From Macrothele yani (taxonomy: Eukaryota > Arthropoda > Arachnida > Araneae > Macrothelidae): 64,000 nucleotides of DNA. Location: contig CM077005.1 of assembly GCA_039090855.1 (NCBI GenBank), forward strand, positions 76,070,607 through 76,134,606, given 5' to 3'. Below are positions 23,937-35,327 of the stretch, one piece after another. The position numbers and the translations under genes were made by a program. Below the pieces are notes generated by a model that saw only the letters and a list, made by a program, of their open reading frames with translations, searched no databases and had not been told where the DNA came from. Positions within the stretch are counted from its first letter, which is position 1, and the number at the start of each line of letters is the position of its first letter.

Positions 23937-24610
23937 CAGAAATTAACTGAAATATCTTTTGGAGAATGTTCATAATCATTCTTGATATTCAAGTCAAGAT
24001 CATTTCAAAGTTGAACTCAGATACGTTTCAGAAAATACCCTGCAAACATTTCTGATATTCAAGCCAATGACAATTCAAAGGTTAACTAAAAGTTCTATTT
24101 TAGAATACCCATAATCATTATACCACCGGCATAGCGCTGTTAGTTAAGTTGGTATGCTCTGTGTTGGAAGCGGACGTTTCTGACAAGTTTTAGAACCCCG
24201 GTCCTGCCGGCCATCTACTTTGCGGTTTTTTCGTGGCTTTCCGCAGGTCCTCTGGGCTTGGAGACGCGAATGCATAGATTGCTCCCTCTGAAGTCGGCCC
24301 CGGACGCCCTTTGTCCCTGAAGCCCCCTTCCCAAGGATCGCTGGGTTTACCAGAGGAGTGCCGATGCGCTGGTAGGAAAAAAATTGTAAGACGAATGAAA
24401 TCTGATGCAGCATGGAATCTGCATCTACTGAATTTGTACCCATGGTTGTTGATAATGAAAATCGTTTTTGACATGATTCAAGTCAAGGTCATTTATAAGT
24501 TTAACAGCGAAACGTTTCAGATGATCCCTATAATCATTTTTGGCATTCGAGTTATCGAGATTTCAAAGGATGCCGATAGATCCTCTGAAGAATCTTCGTT
24601 ATCACTTGTG
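23937..24610. repeat. tandem repeat of about 71 bp, four copies, split by a SINE
   Basis: The unit contains CATAATCATTCTTGATATTC and AAGTCAAGATCATTTCAAAG. GATATTCAAG occurs at 23983 and 24053, and its counterparts (GATTCAAG and GCATTCGAG) at about 24473 and 24541. The gap between the second pair and the third equals the 71-bp period plus the inserted SINE at 24120-24459. Confidence 0.7.
24120..24459 (+). mobile_element. tRNA-derived SINE-like insertion (second family)
   Basis: It interrupts a tandem-repeat unit and is flanked by AATCATT (24113-24119) and AATCGTT (24460-24466), a near-perfect 7-bp target duplication. The first 90 bp fold like a tRNA: CCGGCA pairs with TGCCGG as an acceptor stem, with an A-box-like TAGTTAAGTTGGTATGCT. 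The body is unlike the main SINE family of this window. Confidence 0.6.
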
Positions 24611-24619
24611 GCATTCAAA

Positions 24620-25230
24620 TCCGCGTGAGATATTAACCATTTAACAGGATGTAGCGAATTAAACTCGCAGTTAGCAAAATAGACTAAAATTCGCATGATT
24701 AAATATATTCGTTGTGTAAGAAGTGGGGTGAAGGCGCCTGAAACGAGTGAACCTGACCATCAGAAAGCGTCGCTTACCCCTTAGCTTTTCAAAGTGGTTA
24801 TTTAGGGACATGATTCACAATGATCCTTTTTGACTGGTTACCTGCTAAAACGGCAGCAAAAATTTCGACGAACCTGAGACAGGAGAGGGGAAATGTTTGA
24901 CTCACTTGTTTCCGCCCAGTGTTATGATGTCCGTGTCAGGGGGACTAGCTCTACTTCCTCACGCCTTTGGGTCACAGAGCACAGAATAGAGGACTACAGA
25001 AATGATCTCTTATCACCCGTGACAGGTTTGTGATCGGTACTGCGGAGCCGAGACAGGGAAGGGAATGTTTTGTAAATCTCGGCAGCTGTGTGAACATTTC
25101 GTTTGGAGTGCGCAGAAAGTTTTGGTAACGATTTAGTGCAGCATTATTGGCAGCTTAAAGGTTTAATAAAAAGTTCCAAAATATGCTTCGTGATCTCCAG
25201 AAATAAGAAAATCTTTCAAAGACGTGGAGA
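24620..25230. other. no recognisable gene
   Basis: Non-coding spacer. Nothing supported was found. Confidence 0.35.
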
Positions 25231-25235
25231 CAATG

Positions 25236-25736
25236 CAAATCGACAAAATCATCGCTCTTTCCACCTTTTTCTTTAATTAACGCACAGCGACCAAAAAATT
25301 GTATTTCGACACCGCTGAGATCGAACCCCAGATCTTTCGATAACTAGCCGAGTGCGTTCGCTTTATGCAACGGTGACAACTACCCACGGTACTATGCGTG
25401 TTTATCTGTCAGCATCTGACTTCATAAATCCGTAGGGATCAGCTGAGCAATATTAGCTATAAATAAATATAATTATTAGCTATAATTAAATATATTGTGC
25501 TGTTAATTGGGACGCCTCAGTTGTTGAGCCCATCTTTATGGATTTGTGAAGTCAGATGCTGACTGATAAACACACACAGCGCCGTGAACTTTTGGCACTG
25601 TAGCGTAATGCAAACGCACTCGGCTAGTTTTCGAGGTATCTGGCGTTCGATCCCAACGGTGTCGAAATACAATTTTCCGGTTGCTGCTGGGTGTTAATTA
25701 AAGAAAAACGTGGAAAGAGCGATGACTTTGTCTACT
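25236..25736. mobile_element. head-to-head pair of SINE-like units forming a 500-bp inverted repeat
   Basis: About 205 bp from 25236 recurs in reverse complement ending at about 25736. Shared words include CATCGCTCTTTCCAC, TTTTTCTTTAATTAA, AATTGTATTTCGACACCG, CTAGCCGAGTGCGTT and CAGCATCTGACTTCA. Each arm contains a tRNA-like segment with a B-box-like GGTTCGATC. A spacer of about 90 bp is rich in AT and TAGCTATAA. Either two SINEs were inserted in opposite orientation or this is one foldback element. Confidence 0.7.
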
Positions 25737-25964
25737 TGAATGCTTTTTTGACGAATAAAATCATTAGACAGCAATTTTAATTTAAAAGCAGACACCCTTT
25801 TGATTTAAAGTTAAAATAAGTAACCCAAGTCTCACTACACGACTGCACAGTAACACATCAAGTTCCTCTCGGTTCAGTAATCTATTCTTCATATCGACTT
25901 ATTTGAGTCATTCACTATTCAGAAAAAAATATTTCGTATGTGTGCGCTATTCTCGTTTCGGGAT

Positions 25965-26600
25965 GAACGAAGTTATTTTCCTCCGACATGCAAGTTTTGC
26001 CGAATGCCCCTATCCGTTCTGTCAACTTCACATACTGCAACAGAAGCTTCAGCAATAAACTTGATGCTCCTTTCTACTGCTTGGAGGAATCAAGGTAAAC
26101 ATTTTTACAGCTGGGACCTTCCCTACGTTTTCCATGTACTGTAGGATCTCATCTGAAATTCCGGTTGTTACTTGTGGCTCCGTCCATTCACATTTTTGAC
26201 AGTCAGTGACATCTGTGTAATATGTTGCCTCAAAATTGAACTTTAGAGTACCAAACTTTCGTTTTCCACATTGTTTCATTTTTCTTGCCTTCAATATACG
26301 AGGAGCAATACTGGTTTTCACAAGTGTGGACGTGAATCGGTGATTATTGCCAGGAATGTTTTCTGGGTGCCATAAAAGCCACTTCTTTCGATTACTGCAT
26401 CGATAATTTCTTTTAATTCTTTTATGAAGTGAAGTAGCGGGAAAGTTTGATAGTCGGTCATAAGTGTCGAGCACCCTCGGAGCATTAGGGATTCCCTCAA
26501 ACGGTAAACCACATCTTCGAGTAGACATTCATTATTAACTCTAAAAGGGCCTGTAAATTGTCTAAAGATTTTCAATATCCCATATAACATCATAATATTC
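25965..26600 (-). pseudogene. uncharacterised arthropod mobile-element ORF (HTQAVER-type)
   Basis: Minus-strand reading gives, in order: FPLLHFIKELKEIIDAVIER with GFYGTQKTFLAIITDSRPH; APRILKARKMKQCGKRKFGT; LKFNFEATYYTDVTDCQKCE; TGISDEILQYMENVGKVPA; and, after a stop, CLP.FLQAVERSIKFIAEAS. I recall this series from unnamed mobile-element proteins common in arthropod genomes, which carry the phrase PCHTQAVER before the C-terminus. I do not know the enzyme class. Two frame changes and stops show it is a pseudogene. Confidence 0.5.
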
Positions 26601-27255
26601 TAGTGGATGCGGTGTTAGCTATACAGCGAATGAAACGGTTTTCCAAGATTCATGCTTGCCCAACTGAACAGACAGTTAAGAATGGCTACAACTTTACAAA
26701 TACAGAGTAAATATTTTGAGTCTTAGACTTTGGAATCCATTTCTGGAAGCTCAGCGACCGCTTGATCAAACATCGCGACCCCTAAACTTTCACAAGTACA
26801 TTTTTGTTCTCCAATCGGGACCTAAGTGCATAGTTGCTTTCCAATCGAGCCTTAAATCTGTTGGGATCTAATACTGGTCCATCCGGCTTTTGCATAAGTT
26901 GGCGAAGGGGCTGTTCGTTTCCATAAATTTGACACACAAACAAAAGTACAGACCTTCCAATGTCTTGCTCGATGAGTGCTGTAATACCATTCCTTTATCT
27001 CGATTGCTTCTTATCCCATTGCAACCTATCGCTGCAAGATCTCTGTTGTTATAAATCAAATAACAGATTATGCTAAGTTTTATACTACCAGCCTCTGCTG
27101 TCACTGGTATGACGTGGCCGAGATATTTTTACAGAGTTTCTTACAAAGACTAATCCGGGTGAAAATACGAAGAAATGTAGAAAGAACACGAGCTCTGCTA
27201 CTACTTTTCTTCTTCTATTCTTATCTTTTTTCTTATCTATGGCTATTGTCGTATC
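26601..27255. other. no recognisable gene
   Basis: A spacer up to the 5' LTR of the younger gypsy element. It is CT-rich from 27195 and contains the CCTC target duplication at 27256-27259. Confidence 0.4.
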
Positions 27256-27259
27256 CCTC

Positions 27260-27900
27260 TGTAACGTATACTCTAGATTCAGTTTCCTTTTGATTTTACT
27301 ATCTCTTGTTATTTTATTTTCCTATGTAAATTATCTTCTCACTTAACGAGATGTTATTTCTCCCGCTGATTGATATGTGGCAACGAGTGTAAGTCATGAC
27401 GTGGTGGTATGCAGTATATATAGGCGCGCTCAACTATACCAAAGAAGCTTCGTTTTATGTGATAAGTTCTTCTTAATTATTGTTATGCGATTCTACGAAA
27501 GTTTGGATATTTAGTAGTCGTGTGATTTGTTGAGTGTGTGTTTGATAATACCAGGAGCTCTCCAATAAAAGGTTTAAAGTGAGTACGTTTTCTCAGTTCA
27601 TATTATTGTCAGACATCTGTCTGGCCGTTAAGTCTCTTTCATTAAGTGTCTCCATTAAGTCCAGGGTATATGGTGTTTACCGCTCTAATAAGGAGCCTTC
27701 AACATAATGAGGAACGCTGAGTAAAAAGAAGTTCCATATTCAATGAATTTATTGCACGTGCGAGTCTTACCTAAACAAACTCTAGCACTTTGAAGATTAG
27801 GTACACTTTAGCTACGTCAAGTAACCTTCCAATAACCCTAACGTGACTTAACGTAAGCTTCCCTGCACTACACGTCCAGCGGAGGACTTTATTCATTATA
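27260..27900 (+). repeat. 5' LTR of the gypsy element
   Basis: Starts TGTAACGTATACTC and ends ATTCATTATA, unusual in lacking the canonical TG...CA end pair. A TATATA core-promoter-like stretch lies at about 27415, and AATAAA within CCAATAAAAGG at about 27563 is a likely polyadenylation signal. Confidence 0.95.
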
Positions 27901-27902
27901 AT

Positions 27903-27914
27903 TGGCGCCCCAAC
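27903..27914 (+). promoter_or_regulatory. primer-binding site
   Basis: TGGCGCCCCAAC lies two bases after the 5' LTR. It resembles the TGGCGCCCAAC-type site used by retroelements primed with a lysine tRNA. There is one extra C relative to that pattern, and the primer identity is an inference. Confidence 0.7.
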
Positions 27915-27949
27915 ATTTCTTGAACACGAGGTACTGACACCTATTGACT

Positions 27950-29113
27950 ATGTTTTCATTACCTGAGAAAACTTCACTATTTCAACCTGAATCAAGTTTC
28001 GGTAGAGGTGGGGTTATTTTCGACAATCTGCAAGAAGCCTGTGGGTCTAACTTTGATGTCAATGATTTGCAAGTACCCAGGCATTCCTCACAATTTCGTC
28101 ATTCACCAGCTTCATATCACTCTGAGTCGCGGGTCGTACCTGAGGTATTTCAATCCTCTCACGGAAGCAAAATGCTTGCACATTTCGTGCCGCATGAGGG
28201 AGCAATTACTTTCAATGGTTTGGAGGGGTCCTTGAAATTTCTCGAGGATTTGGAGGATCATTTCGATTTATACAATATTCCTCAAGATTGCAAAGTGCAA
28301 ATAGCAGGCACTTGCTTGAAAGATACCGCTAAGACCTGGTATCGGCAGTGGAGAGTATCGAACCCGGATTCTCGTTATGAGAATTTCCGAGCGGAATTTG
28401 TAGAAGTCTTTCCTTTCGGCCTCAGTCGAGCTGGCCTTGCACAACAACTTTTTTCTCGTAAGCAAGGACCCAACGATAGCCCTGTTTGGTTTGCTTTAGA
28501 AACAACACGCTTGTATAAATTATGGGATCCACATGCCAGTCATGTCGACATGTTGGACACCCTATTGCAACAGCTCGATCCATTTCTACAGGATTTTCTT
28601 GAGGTCCGACACCCTGCTACAATTCATGAATGCCTTCGCCTCATACAAACGTATAAGGAGCGACACGGCAAACATGGTCCAACTCAACATGCTCGGGTAC
28701 CGCGGGAGGCTTATCACGAAAATTCTCAGCGGCATAATAGGCCTAATGACTTTCAACGCGAGCGTACGCAGGTGCAGATCCAAGCATCATACGTCCCACC
28801 GCATAGAAGAGTGGTACACCAACCGCTAGTTTCTAAACAATTTTCGGGGTACAGTACAAATGCACAGTATGCTTGACCCCGTTCCAATCCGCAGAATTCG
28901 GAACGTTTTTATGCTAAGGGCAATAATGATTTTTCTGCCCGTGCTGAGGGAAGAAGTAATAGAAATGGAAATTTCAACAGACATGCGGAGTTCCCGCAGC
29001 AGTTTTCACAAAGTTTTCCTAAGCGTGAAAACTTTCCCGATACCCGGCCGGGCCGAGGTTTCAGACCGCATGATAATACAGCCAGGAATCCTTTAAACTT
29101 CCAAAGGAAGTAG
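27950..29113 (+). pseudogene. gag of the gypsy element, one in-frame stop
   Basis: The ATG at 27950 opens a frame that runs to TAG at 29111-29113, interrupted once by TGA at 28874-28876. The middle (residues about 80-240) is a retrotransposon gag capsid-like region, with FNGLEGSLKFLEDLEDHFDL, KDTAKTWYRQW and SRKQGPNDSPVWFALETTRL. The C-terminal part is rich in Asn, Arg, Gly, Phe and Gln (for example RAEGRSNRNGNFNRH and RPGRGFRP). No CCHC zinc knuckle is present. An arginine/glycine-rich tail presumably binds RNA in its place. The family relationship to the old copy at 11.9 kb is clear. Confidence 0.9.
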
Positions 29114-32100
29114 ACCAAGGGTCGGTACTGCTTCCTGATACCAAGAATTCTGACCCTAAAATAGTATTATTGACTGTCCAAACTGCTCAGTTGCCTGATG
29201 TGTTATTGACAATTGAAGATATTATTGTTGAGACAAAGTTCGACACTGGTTCTGAAATATCAGCCCTAAATACGAGGTTTTGCACTGACAATTTTCCTGC
29301 AATACACGTCCAGCCTGCGACGCGGTATTTGCGAGGTGCAAATAACGAAATATTCAGTATCACAGGAACTGTCACATTATCTCTAGGGCTGGGAAAGGCT
29401 CGTTTTACGCATTCTTTCCTGCTCATAGACGACCTACCGGTTAAATGTCTCATGGGCATAGATTTTATCAATACTTTTAAAGTTACTATGAATTTCGAAC
29501 AACATGTTATTTCCTTTCCGGAACCTGTCGAAGTGATTCCTGAAGATCCTATAGACATAACGAATTTGTTACTGAGTAAACAACTATATGAGAGGCAATG
29601 AAACCAGCTTTCTCTACTTTTGCAGGAACGACCTGGTTTATTTTACGATCAACCTGGTTTCACACAGGTGGTTTATCACGTCATTGACACTGATGGTTCG
29701 AAACTGATAGCGACGAAACCTTACCCTTGTGCTCCCCATAAAAAAAAGGAAATGCAACGTCAAATTTCAGAGATGATTAAACAGGGCATAATAAGGGAAT
29801 CAACAAGCGCCTGGGCCGCACCTGCTTTTCTTGTTCCAAAGAAACAACCCAACGAATTTCGTTTCGTGACAGATTTCCGCAAGCTAAACCAAGTCACGAA
29901 AGCGATAAATTATCCACTACCTGTCATGTCGCATATTTTGCATGACCTATCGTCAACTAAATGGATGTCAACCTTGGATTTGGCGACTGGATATTGGCAG
30001 GTTGCGGTTCATCCAGACTCCGTCGATAAAACAGGCTTTGTGACTCCTTTTGGGGCTTATGAATACCTGCGTATGCCCTTTGGACTACCCTCTGCACCTG
30101 CTACTTTCCAAAAGCTTATGGATACGGTTCTCAGAACTGTTCTATGTCCCCATGTGCATGTATATTTGGATGACATTATTATTACATCCGAGACTTTTGA
30201 CGAGCACCTTTCTCTGCTCAAACAGGTGTTCCAACTCATATACAATACTGGCTTGACGTTAAAACCTACTAAATCCCAGATAGCGAGGGACGAGATTGTA
30301 TATCTGTATTTGAAAATCACTCCCCACGGCTTATTTACGGATGATGAAAAAATCAGGCCTATTGTTGACTTTCCACGGCCAAAAACAGCCAAAGAACTAT
30401 CACGCTTTCTGGGAATGACCGGATGGTATCAGCAGTTCGTCCCCGCTTATGCTACAATCTGTGAGCCATTGTATGCTTTGAAACGTAAATACAAGAAGTT
30501 TGTTTGGACACCTGAGGCTAAAGCAGCGTTTGAAGCACTAAAATCTGCGTTGACTCAGCCTCCTGTATTAGCTTTCCCAGATCATACTAAGGAATTTGAT
30601 ATTTACACTGACGGCTCCGGAGTTGGTCTTGGTTGCGTTTTTTCACAAGCTGGGCATCTAATAGCTTTTGCGTCTCGTACTTTAGCCAAAGCTGAACGCA
30701 ATTATTCAGCTACGGAACGCGAATGTCTTGCTGTGGTGTATGCTCTTGACAAATTTCAATGTTATCTCAACGAATTGACAGTTAATATAATTACGGATCA
30801 TTCTGCCCTTCAGTATTTTAATTCTGCTAAGCACCTCTCTCAAAGGCTTATGAAGTGGGCTCTTAAGTTACAAGACAGTAATAACAAAATTTCGTACCAG
30901 CCTGGTCATAAGAATCAATTACCGGATGCATTGTCTCGCGTTCCGATTAGTGGGGTTCCCACAGAAACTACTCCTGGATGTCATCCTTTACTTTTAATAG
31001 CTAATATAACATCCAGAGAGCAGATAATGGCAGAATTAGTAAATGATCCAGATTTTGGGGAAATCTATAATTTTTTGCTTGCGGGTTCACCACTACAAAG
31101 TGACCCTTCTCTGGCTGGGAGATCACAGCATTTTGAAGTCATAGAGGGTCTTCTTTACTATACGAAATCTAGTACTACTAGGGCATAGTTTCGCCCATGT
31201 ATTCCGCGAACCCTTAGAATGGCCTTTTTAAACGAATTTCATGACAAACCTCTTGCAGGCCATTTAGGTATTCGCAAGACCCGTTGTAAATTGCGGGATG
31301 TTGCCTGATGGCCTGGCATGTACCAAAGTGTGCTCGCATACGTTCAATCATGTCACTTGTGTCAGATTTATAATTACCGTAATGTAAGACCGGCCGGTCA
31401 CTTGAAATCTAGTTCAAGTTCTCATGTTTTTGACATTATTTCAATAGATTTATTGAAACCTTATCCTTTATCTGTTAAAAACAAAGCTCGTTACATTTTA
31501 GTATTAACTAATAATTTCTCTAAATGGGTAGAAGTTTTTCCCATTAAAGCCGCTACGGCGGAAGTTATTTGTAATGTATTAATTAATGAAGTATTTTCTA
31601 GATATGGTGCACCTAATCAAGTAGTTTCGGATAATGGTCCCCAATTTATTTCCGACATTTTTTAAAGAATGTGTGCGAGACTACACATAAAGCATAAATT
31701 CATTTCTTCATATCATCCCCAGAGTAATCCCGCGTAACGAGTCAACCGCACGGTAGTTAAAATGATTGCTACATTTGTCATGGATCATCACGAGCGGTGG
31801 GACGAACATCTTGAGCTTTTTTCGTTCGCCCTCCGCTCGTCTGTTCACGAATCTACTAAGTTTACTCCCGCAGAACTTTTTGGGTCGAAAAATTAAGACC
31901 CCTTTTGAAACTTTAACGGTGATTATCGACGAACTAAACCAGCGACCAACTCCGCAATCAGTACGAATCATGGCAGAAAAAGCTGGTGTTGCAATGATAG
32001 GAGCACAAGCGGCTCAAGCAAGATACTATAATACTAGGCGTAGGGAACCAGATCTTGTCGTTGGAGATCTAACTCTCGTGGAGACACACTTCCAGTCTTC

Positions 32101-32374
32101 TGTTTCTCATACTTTAGTAAAGAAATTTGCACCAAGCTACGAAGGTCCATATTGGGTGGCAAATGTGTTTGAAAATAACATTATCCTTGAAAAAACTGAC
32201 AATCAATTTCAATACGTACACGTTGCTCAGTGTCGCAAGTATCATGAACGAAATATAGATTTTATAATCAACCCTACTCAACCTTCTGTTCCACAGACTC
32301 AAGAGTCTATATCACACGATCAACCTCCAGAAATTTTGGACGTACCGACAAACCTTTTGAAGAATTTCCAGTGA
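29114..32374 (+). pseudogene. pol of the gypsy element: protease, RT, RNase H, integrase
   Basis: Protease: FDTGSEISAL at about 29240 and LMGIDF at about 29452. RT: NEFRFVTDFRKLN, TLDLATGYWQV, MPFGLPSAPATFQ and the catalytic YLDD at about 30160. RNase H: YTDGSGVGLG at about 30605 and ERECLAVVYALD. Integrase: H-H-C-C finger (FHDKPLAGHLGIRKT, then CHLCQ) at 31240-31365, first Asp in DIISIDLL, second in VSDNGPQF, and a GPY-type module SYEGPYWV near 32140. Breaks: in-frame stops at 29599, 31186, 31306, 31663 and 31735, and a frameshift near 31890. The stop at 31735 falls on the codon where the third catalytic residue of integrase (Glu) belongs. There is no chromodomain. Confidence 0.92.
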
Positions 32375-33230
32375 TTTTTTCTTCACCCTCCCATCCACAA
32401 GACTGGCTTCCAAGAACGCAACCTGATTCTACCATAAGACGAAGGCTCGAATCAAGTTCTTCAAATTCTAGTATCATTTCCTTCCTCAAACCATTGACGA
32501 GACTATTGCTGCACCATTCCCTAATAACTCTGCACCAACACAAGCTCCTACGTCCTTGAATACCTCGTCAGAGAGTTTTCCTATAGGCAGAAATAAACAT
32601 CGCTCTGCACGACCACTAACTTACAGCAGCGACTCAGAGTCATCACATATTTCTGATTTATCAGATATAGACAATAGTTTGACGATTCCTAAACGTCAGA
32701 CACGAATTACAAACCGTCCAGCAACACCAAAAGCTGGTCGAAAACGCAACTTGTCTACCCAATCTGCTTCGCCGCAACAGCGACGAAGGCAGAGATCCTT
32801 GCATCCGCCCGGGTTTCGCCCCTGGAACTTACGCTCAGGGCAAACAGGGCCGATGCTTGCTACTACTGTCATGCCAAAAGGTAGAAAGCGAAAACAAGCG
32901 ATGTGGCCGGAGCCACGTCCCTTCAAAAGAATGCTGGAAGGACAACACGGACCCCAGCACAAAGGGACAACATATCGAAAGCCTGGGGGAGCCCGTTCCT
33001 GTCAGACGCAGGGATTTCCTGACCGACACACTTCAGCCGTTCCTGACCGACGGACTTCAGCCGTTCCTGACCGTTCCTGTCAGACGCAGGTATTTCCTGA
33101 CCGACAGACTACAGATTTTCCAGATCCATTCAAGTCGCAGAAAAGATCGCCGCCACCAGAATTTACCAGTCCGATTAGGCCTGGAAAACGATATCGTACT
33201 AGGGTTTTTATGCGTCCTCGAGATAAGTAA
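32375..33230 (+). pseudogene. basic, repeat-containing C-terminal tail after integrase
   Basis: After a stop at 32372-32374, the frame opening at 32556 encodes about 224 residues rich in Arg, Ser, Pro and Gln, with no known fold. At 33000-33115 a short DNA repeat (CCTGACCGAC..CTTCAGCCGTT) gives protein repeats of the kind FPDRHTSAVPDRRTSAVPD. By position it is either the extended integrase tail, separated by a frame break, or a small accessory frame. It is not an envelope: there is no signal peptide or membrane segment. Confidence 0.55.
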
Positions 33231-33354
33231 GTTTTCGTGGACTGGTTATTTTCTGATTATGTTGTTTTTCCTGCACGACCCGTTCTCGTGTCAGAATTTC
33301 TTTTTTCGTGTGGGCCTACGCATTCTTTTTGTGTATATATGTAGTGTTTTTATA

Positions 33355-34898
33355 CACTGCTGGACAATTGCTAAGGACGGATCATAAACGGCTATATAGC
33401 GCATAAAAAAGTAAGTGTGGTTGGATGCCAAGTGAAATAAAATAATGTCAGAATGACAGGACATTACAAGAAAGACAATTTATTGTGCTTTGAAATCCAG
33501 AAGGCTTTGGAACGTGTTCAAGGGACAAACAGGCCATTTTGTGCAGAATACGTAAACGTGAAAAAAAAAATGCAATTACCGTCCGCAGGCGTTCCGGCGT
33601 AAGATGTCAATACGGGATATGGCCACCATGGAGGGCGATGCAAAATTCCACACGTCATGTTATGCTTTGCACAATATTATCAAGCAGCTGTTGGGGTAAT
33701 TTTTCCGATTCCTCTGTCAGTGCACGGATGAGGGTGTTCTTGTTTATTGGAGGGCATTGGCGACCAGCAAGACTCCTCCCCAAAGCATCCCACACATTTT
33801 CAATGGGATTCAGATCTGGAGAACGTGCTGACCATACGAGGCGTTGAATATCCTCGTTCTCAAGACACTCCTGGACAGCAACTGTTTGATGACATGTTGC
33901 GTTGTCATCCATGAAAATGAATCTATCACCGACAGCACCACGGAACATGCGAACATGAGGTAGCAGAACATCATTAATGTATCGTTGGCCAGTCATAGTC
34001 CCAGTTGGAAGCACATAGAGGAACGTACGGCCATTGATCATGATGCCAGCCCATACCATGACACTACATGTCGGATATCGGTCCCTTTCCTGTATGTTTG
34101 CTGGACAATATGCAGTACCACTATCACGCCAGATCAGTTGTCGTCGACAATCAGACGATACACTGTATCTACTCTCATCTGAGAAGAGGACAGCAGACCA
34201 GTCGTTATCATTCCAATTGCGATGTTGATGGCACCATTCCAAACGGGCGGTACGGTGACGTCTGGACAATGGGATGCACACAACAGGACGGCTGGCGTAT
34301 AGTCCTCCTTCATGCAAACGTCTGGCGACAGTTTTTCGGGAGATCCGCTTGCCAGTAGCAGCCATAAACTGATTTGCTACCTCACTAGCTGTGCTGCCCC
34401 GGTGTCTTTTTGTTGATAGCACTATCTACCGATCTTCTGCAGGTGTCGTACTGCGAACACGACCTCCCCCGTGACGTTTGCTACACTCTCCATTTGTTTG
34501 AAATGATTTCCAAAGCCTTAAAACAACACTGTGGCTGACGTCGAACTCCCAGGCAACATCTGTTATTTTTCGCCCTTCTTTAATCTTGCCAATAATACGG
34601 CCACGCGTAAAATTATCTAGGTGATGTCGGGAAGACATACTGAAAATTGCAAGTTCGTCAATTGATTCTTTCGCTTTCAACTTTGCGTTTGAACAACAAC
34701 GGTCAATACGCGTCAAATCCTTTATATCTCTTATCAGCGCTAAGACGTCACAAACAAGTTCGGCAATCCAAAATTTGCATACGCACAACGCGTCTTACTG
34801 TATCCCGCACTTATGCTAATTTCCACATTTTCCTGCCTTCCATTTCATGGTTGCTATCGTTGCTATTGTCATCCGTCCTTAGCAATTGTCCGGCAGTG
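33355..34898 (-). mobile_element. Tc1/mariner-type element nested in the gypsy 3' region, 1544 bp
   Basis: Inverted terminal repeats of 28 bp with one mismatch start CACTGCTGGACAATTGCTAA on the left. On the right the reverse complement is CACTGCCGGACAATTGCTAA. TA duplications are at 33353-33354 and 34899-34900, inside a TATATA stretch of the host element. This insertion therefore postdates the gypsy integration. Confidence 0.95.
33655..34638 (-). pseudogene. Tc1-like transposase with a single in-frame TAG
   Basis: From ATG at 34638 to the stop at 33655 is one frame of 328 codons, interrupted only by TAG at 34428-34426. Order: N-terminal helix-turn-helix (FTRGRIIGKIKEGRKITDVA), a second DNA-binding segment (VANQFMAATGKRISRKTVAR), then the catalytic core. 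The first Asp is in VLFSDESRYSV and the second in FIFMDDNATCH. The Glu is in SPDLNPIENVW, with 34 residues between the second Asp and the Glu (DD34E). Length and triad are as expected for an active family member. It is closely related to the copy at 9151-10178. Confidence 0.92.
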
Positions 34899-34900
34899 TA

Positions 34901-35327
34901 TATATATTCTATGTCCGTCTACTAATCCAATTTTTTTTATATATATGTGTGTTAGGGGTAAAATAGTGAAAATTGTTACTGTTAGGAAGCTACAGGCAAT
35001 CTTCGCTGCTGATACAGTTGGTTTGTAATCAACGATAATATGTGGAAGTCAAATGAAATCAAAAAAGTGATTCCTGCTAGGCAGAATAAAAATAAGGTAT
35101 GCGATGCAGGTTTGTTCTGTACACGTATAGTGTTTCCTGCTTCACAGACGACAATAGCTGCGGACACAGGTTTACTGAATTTGTTATGCCAAGTTTGAAG
35201 TTGTACATACTGCTGCCACCAAAAAAAAAAAAGAAGTAGTACGATAAACGTCAGTCAGCGAAATGTAAGACTACACTCAAAATTTGACAGGTTTTTCGAA
35301 AAAAAAAAAAAATTAAGGGGGAGATGA
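34901..35327 (+). other. 3' untranslated region and polypurine tract of the gypsy element
   Basis: Non-coding sequence after the nested Tc1. The A-rich run and AAGGGGGAGATGA immediately before the 3' LTR (about 35301-35327) form the polypurine tract used to prime plus-strand synthesis. Confidence 0.8.

Noticed and set aside
24144..24474. Minus-strand frames across the SINE
   Set aside because: Antisense translation of a tRNA-derived repeat, with no coding meaning.
32375..33355. Envelope gene making the gypsy element an errantivirus
   Set aside because: No signal peptide, membrane segment or cleavage-site-like motif. The region encodes only a basic, repeat-rich tail.
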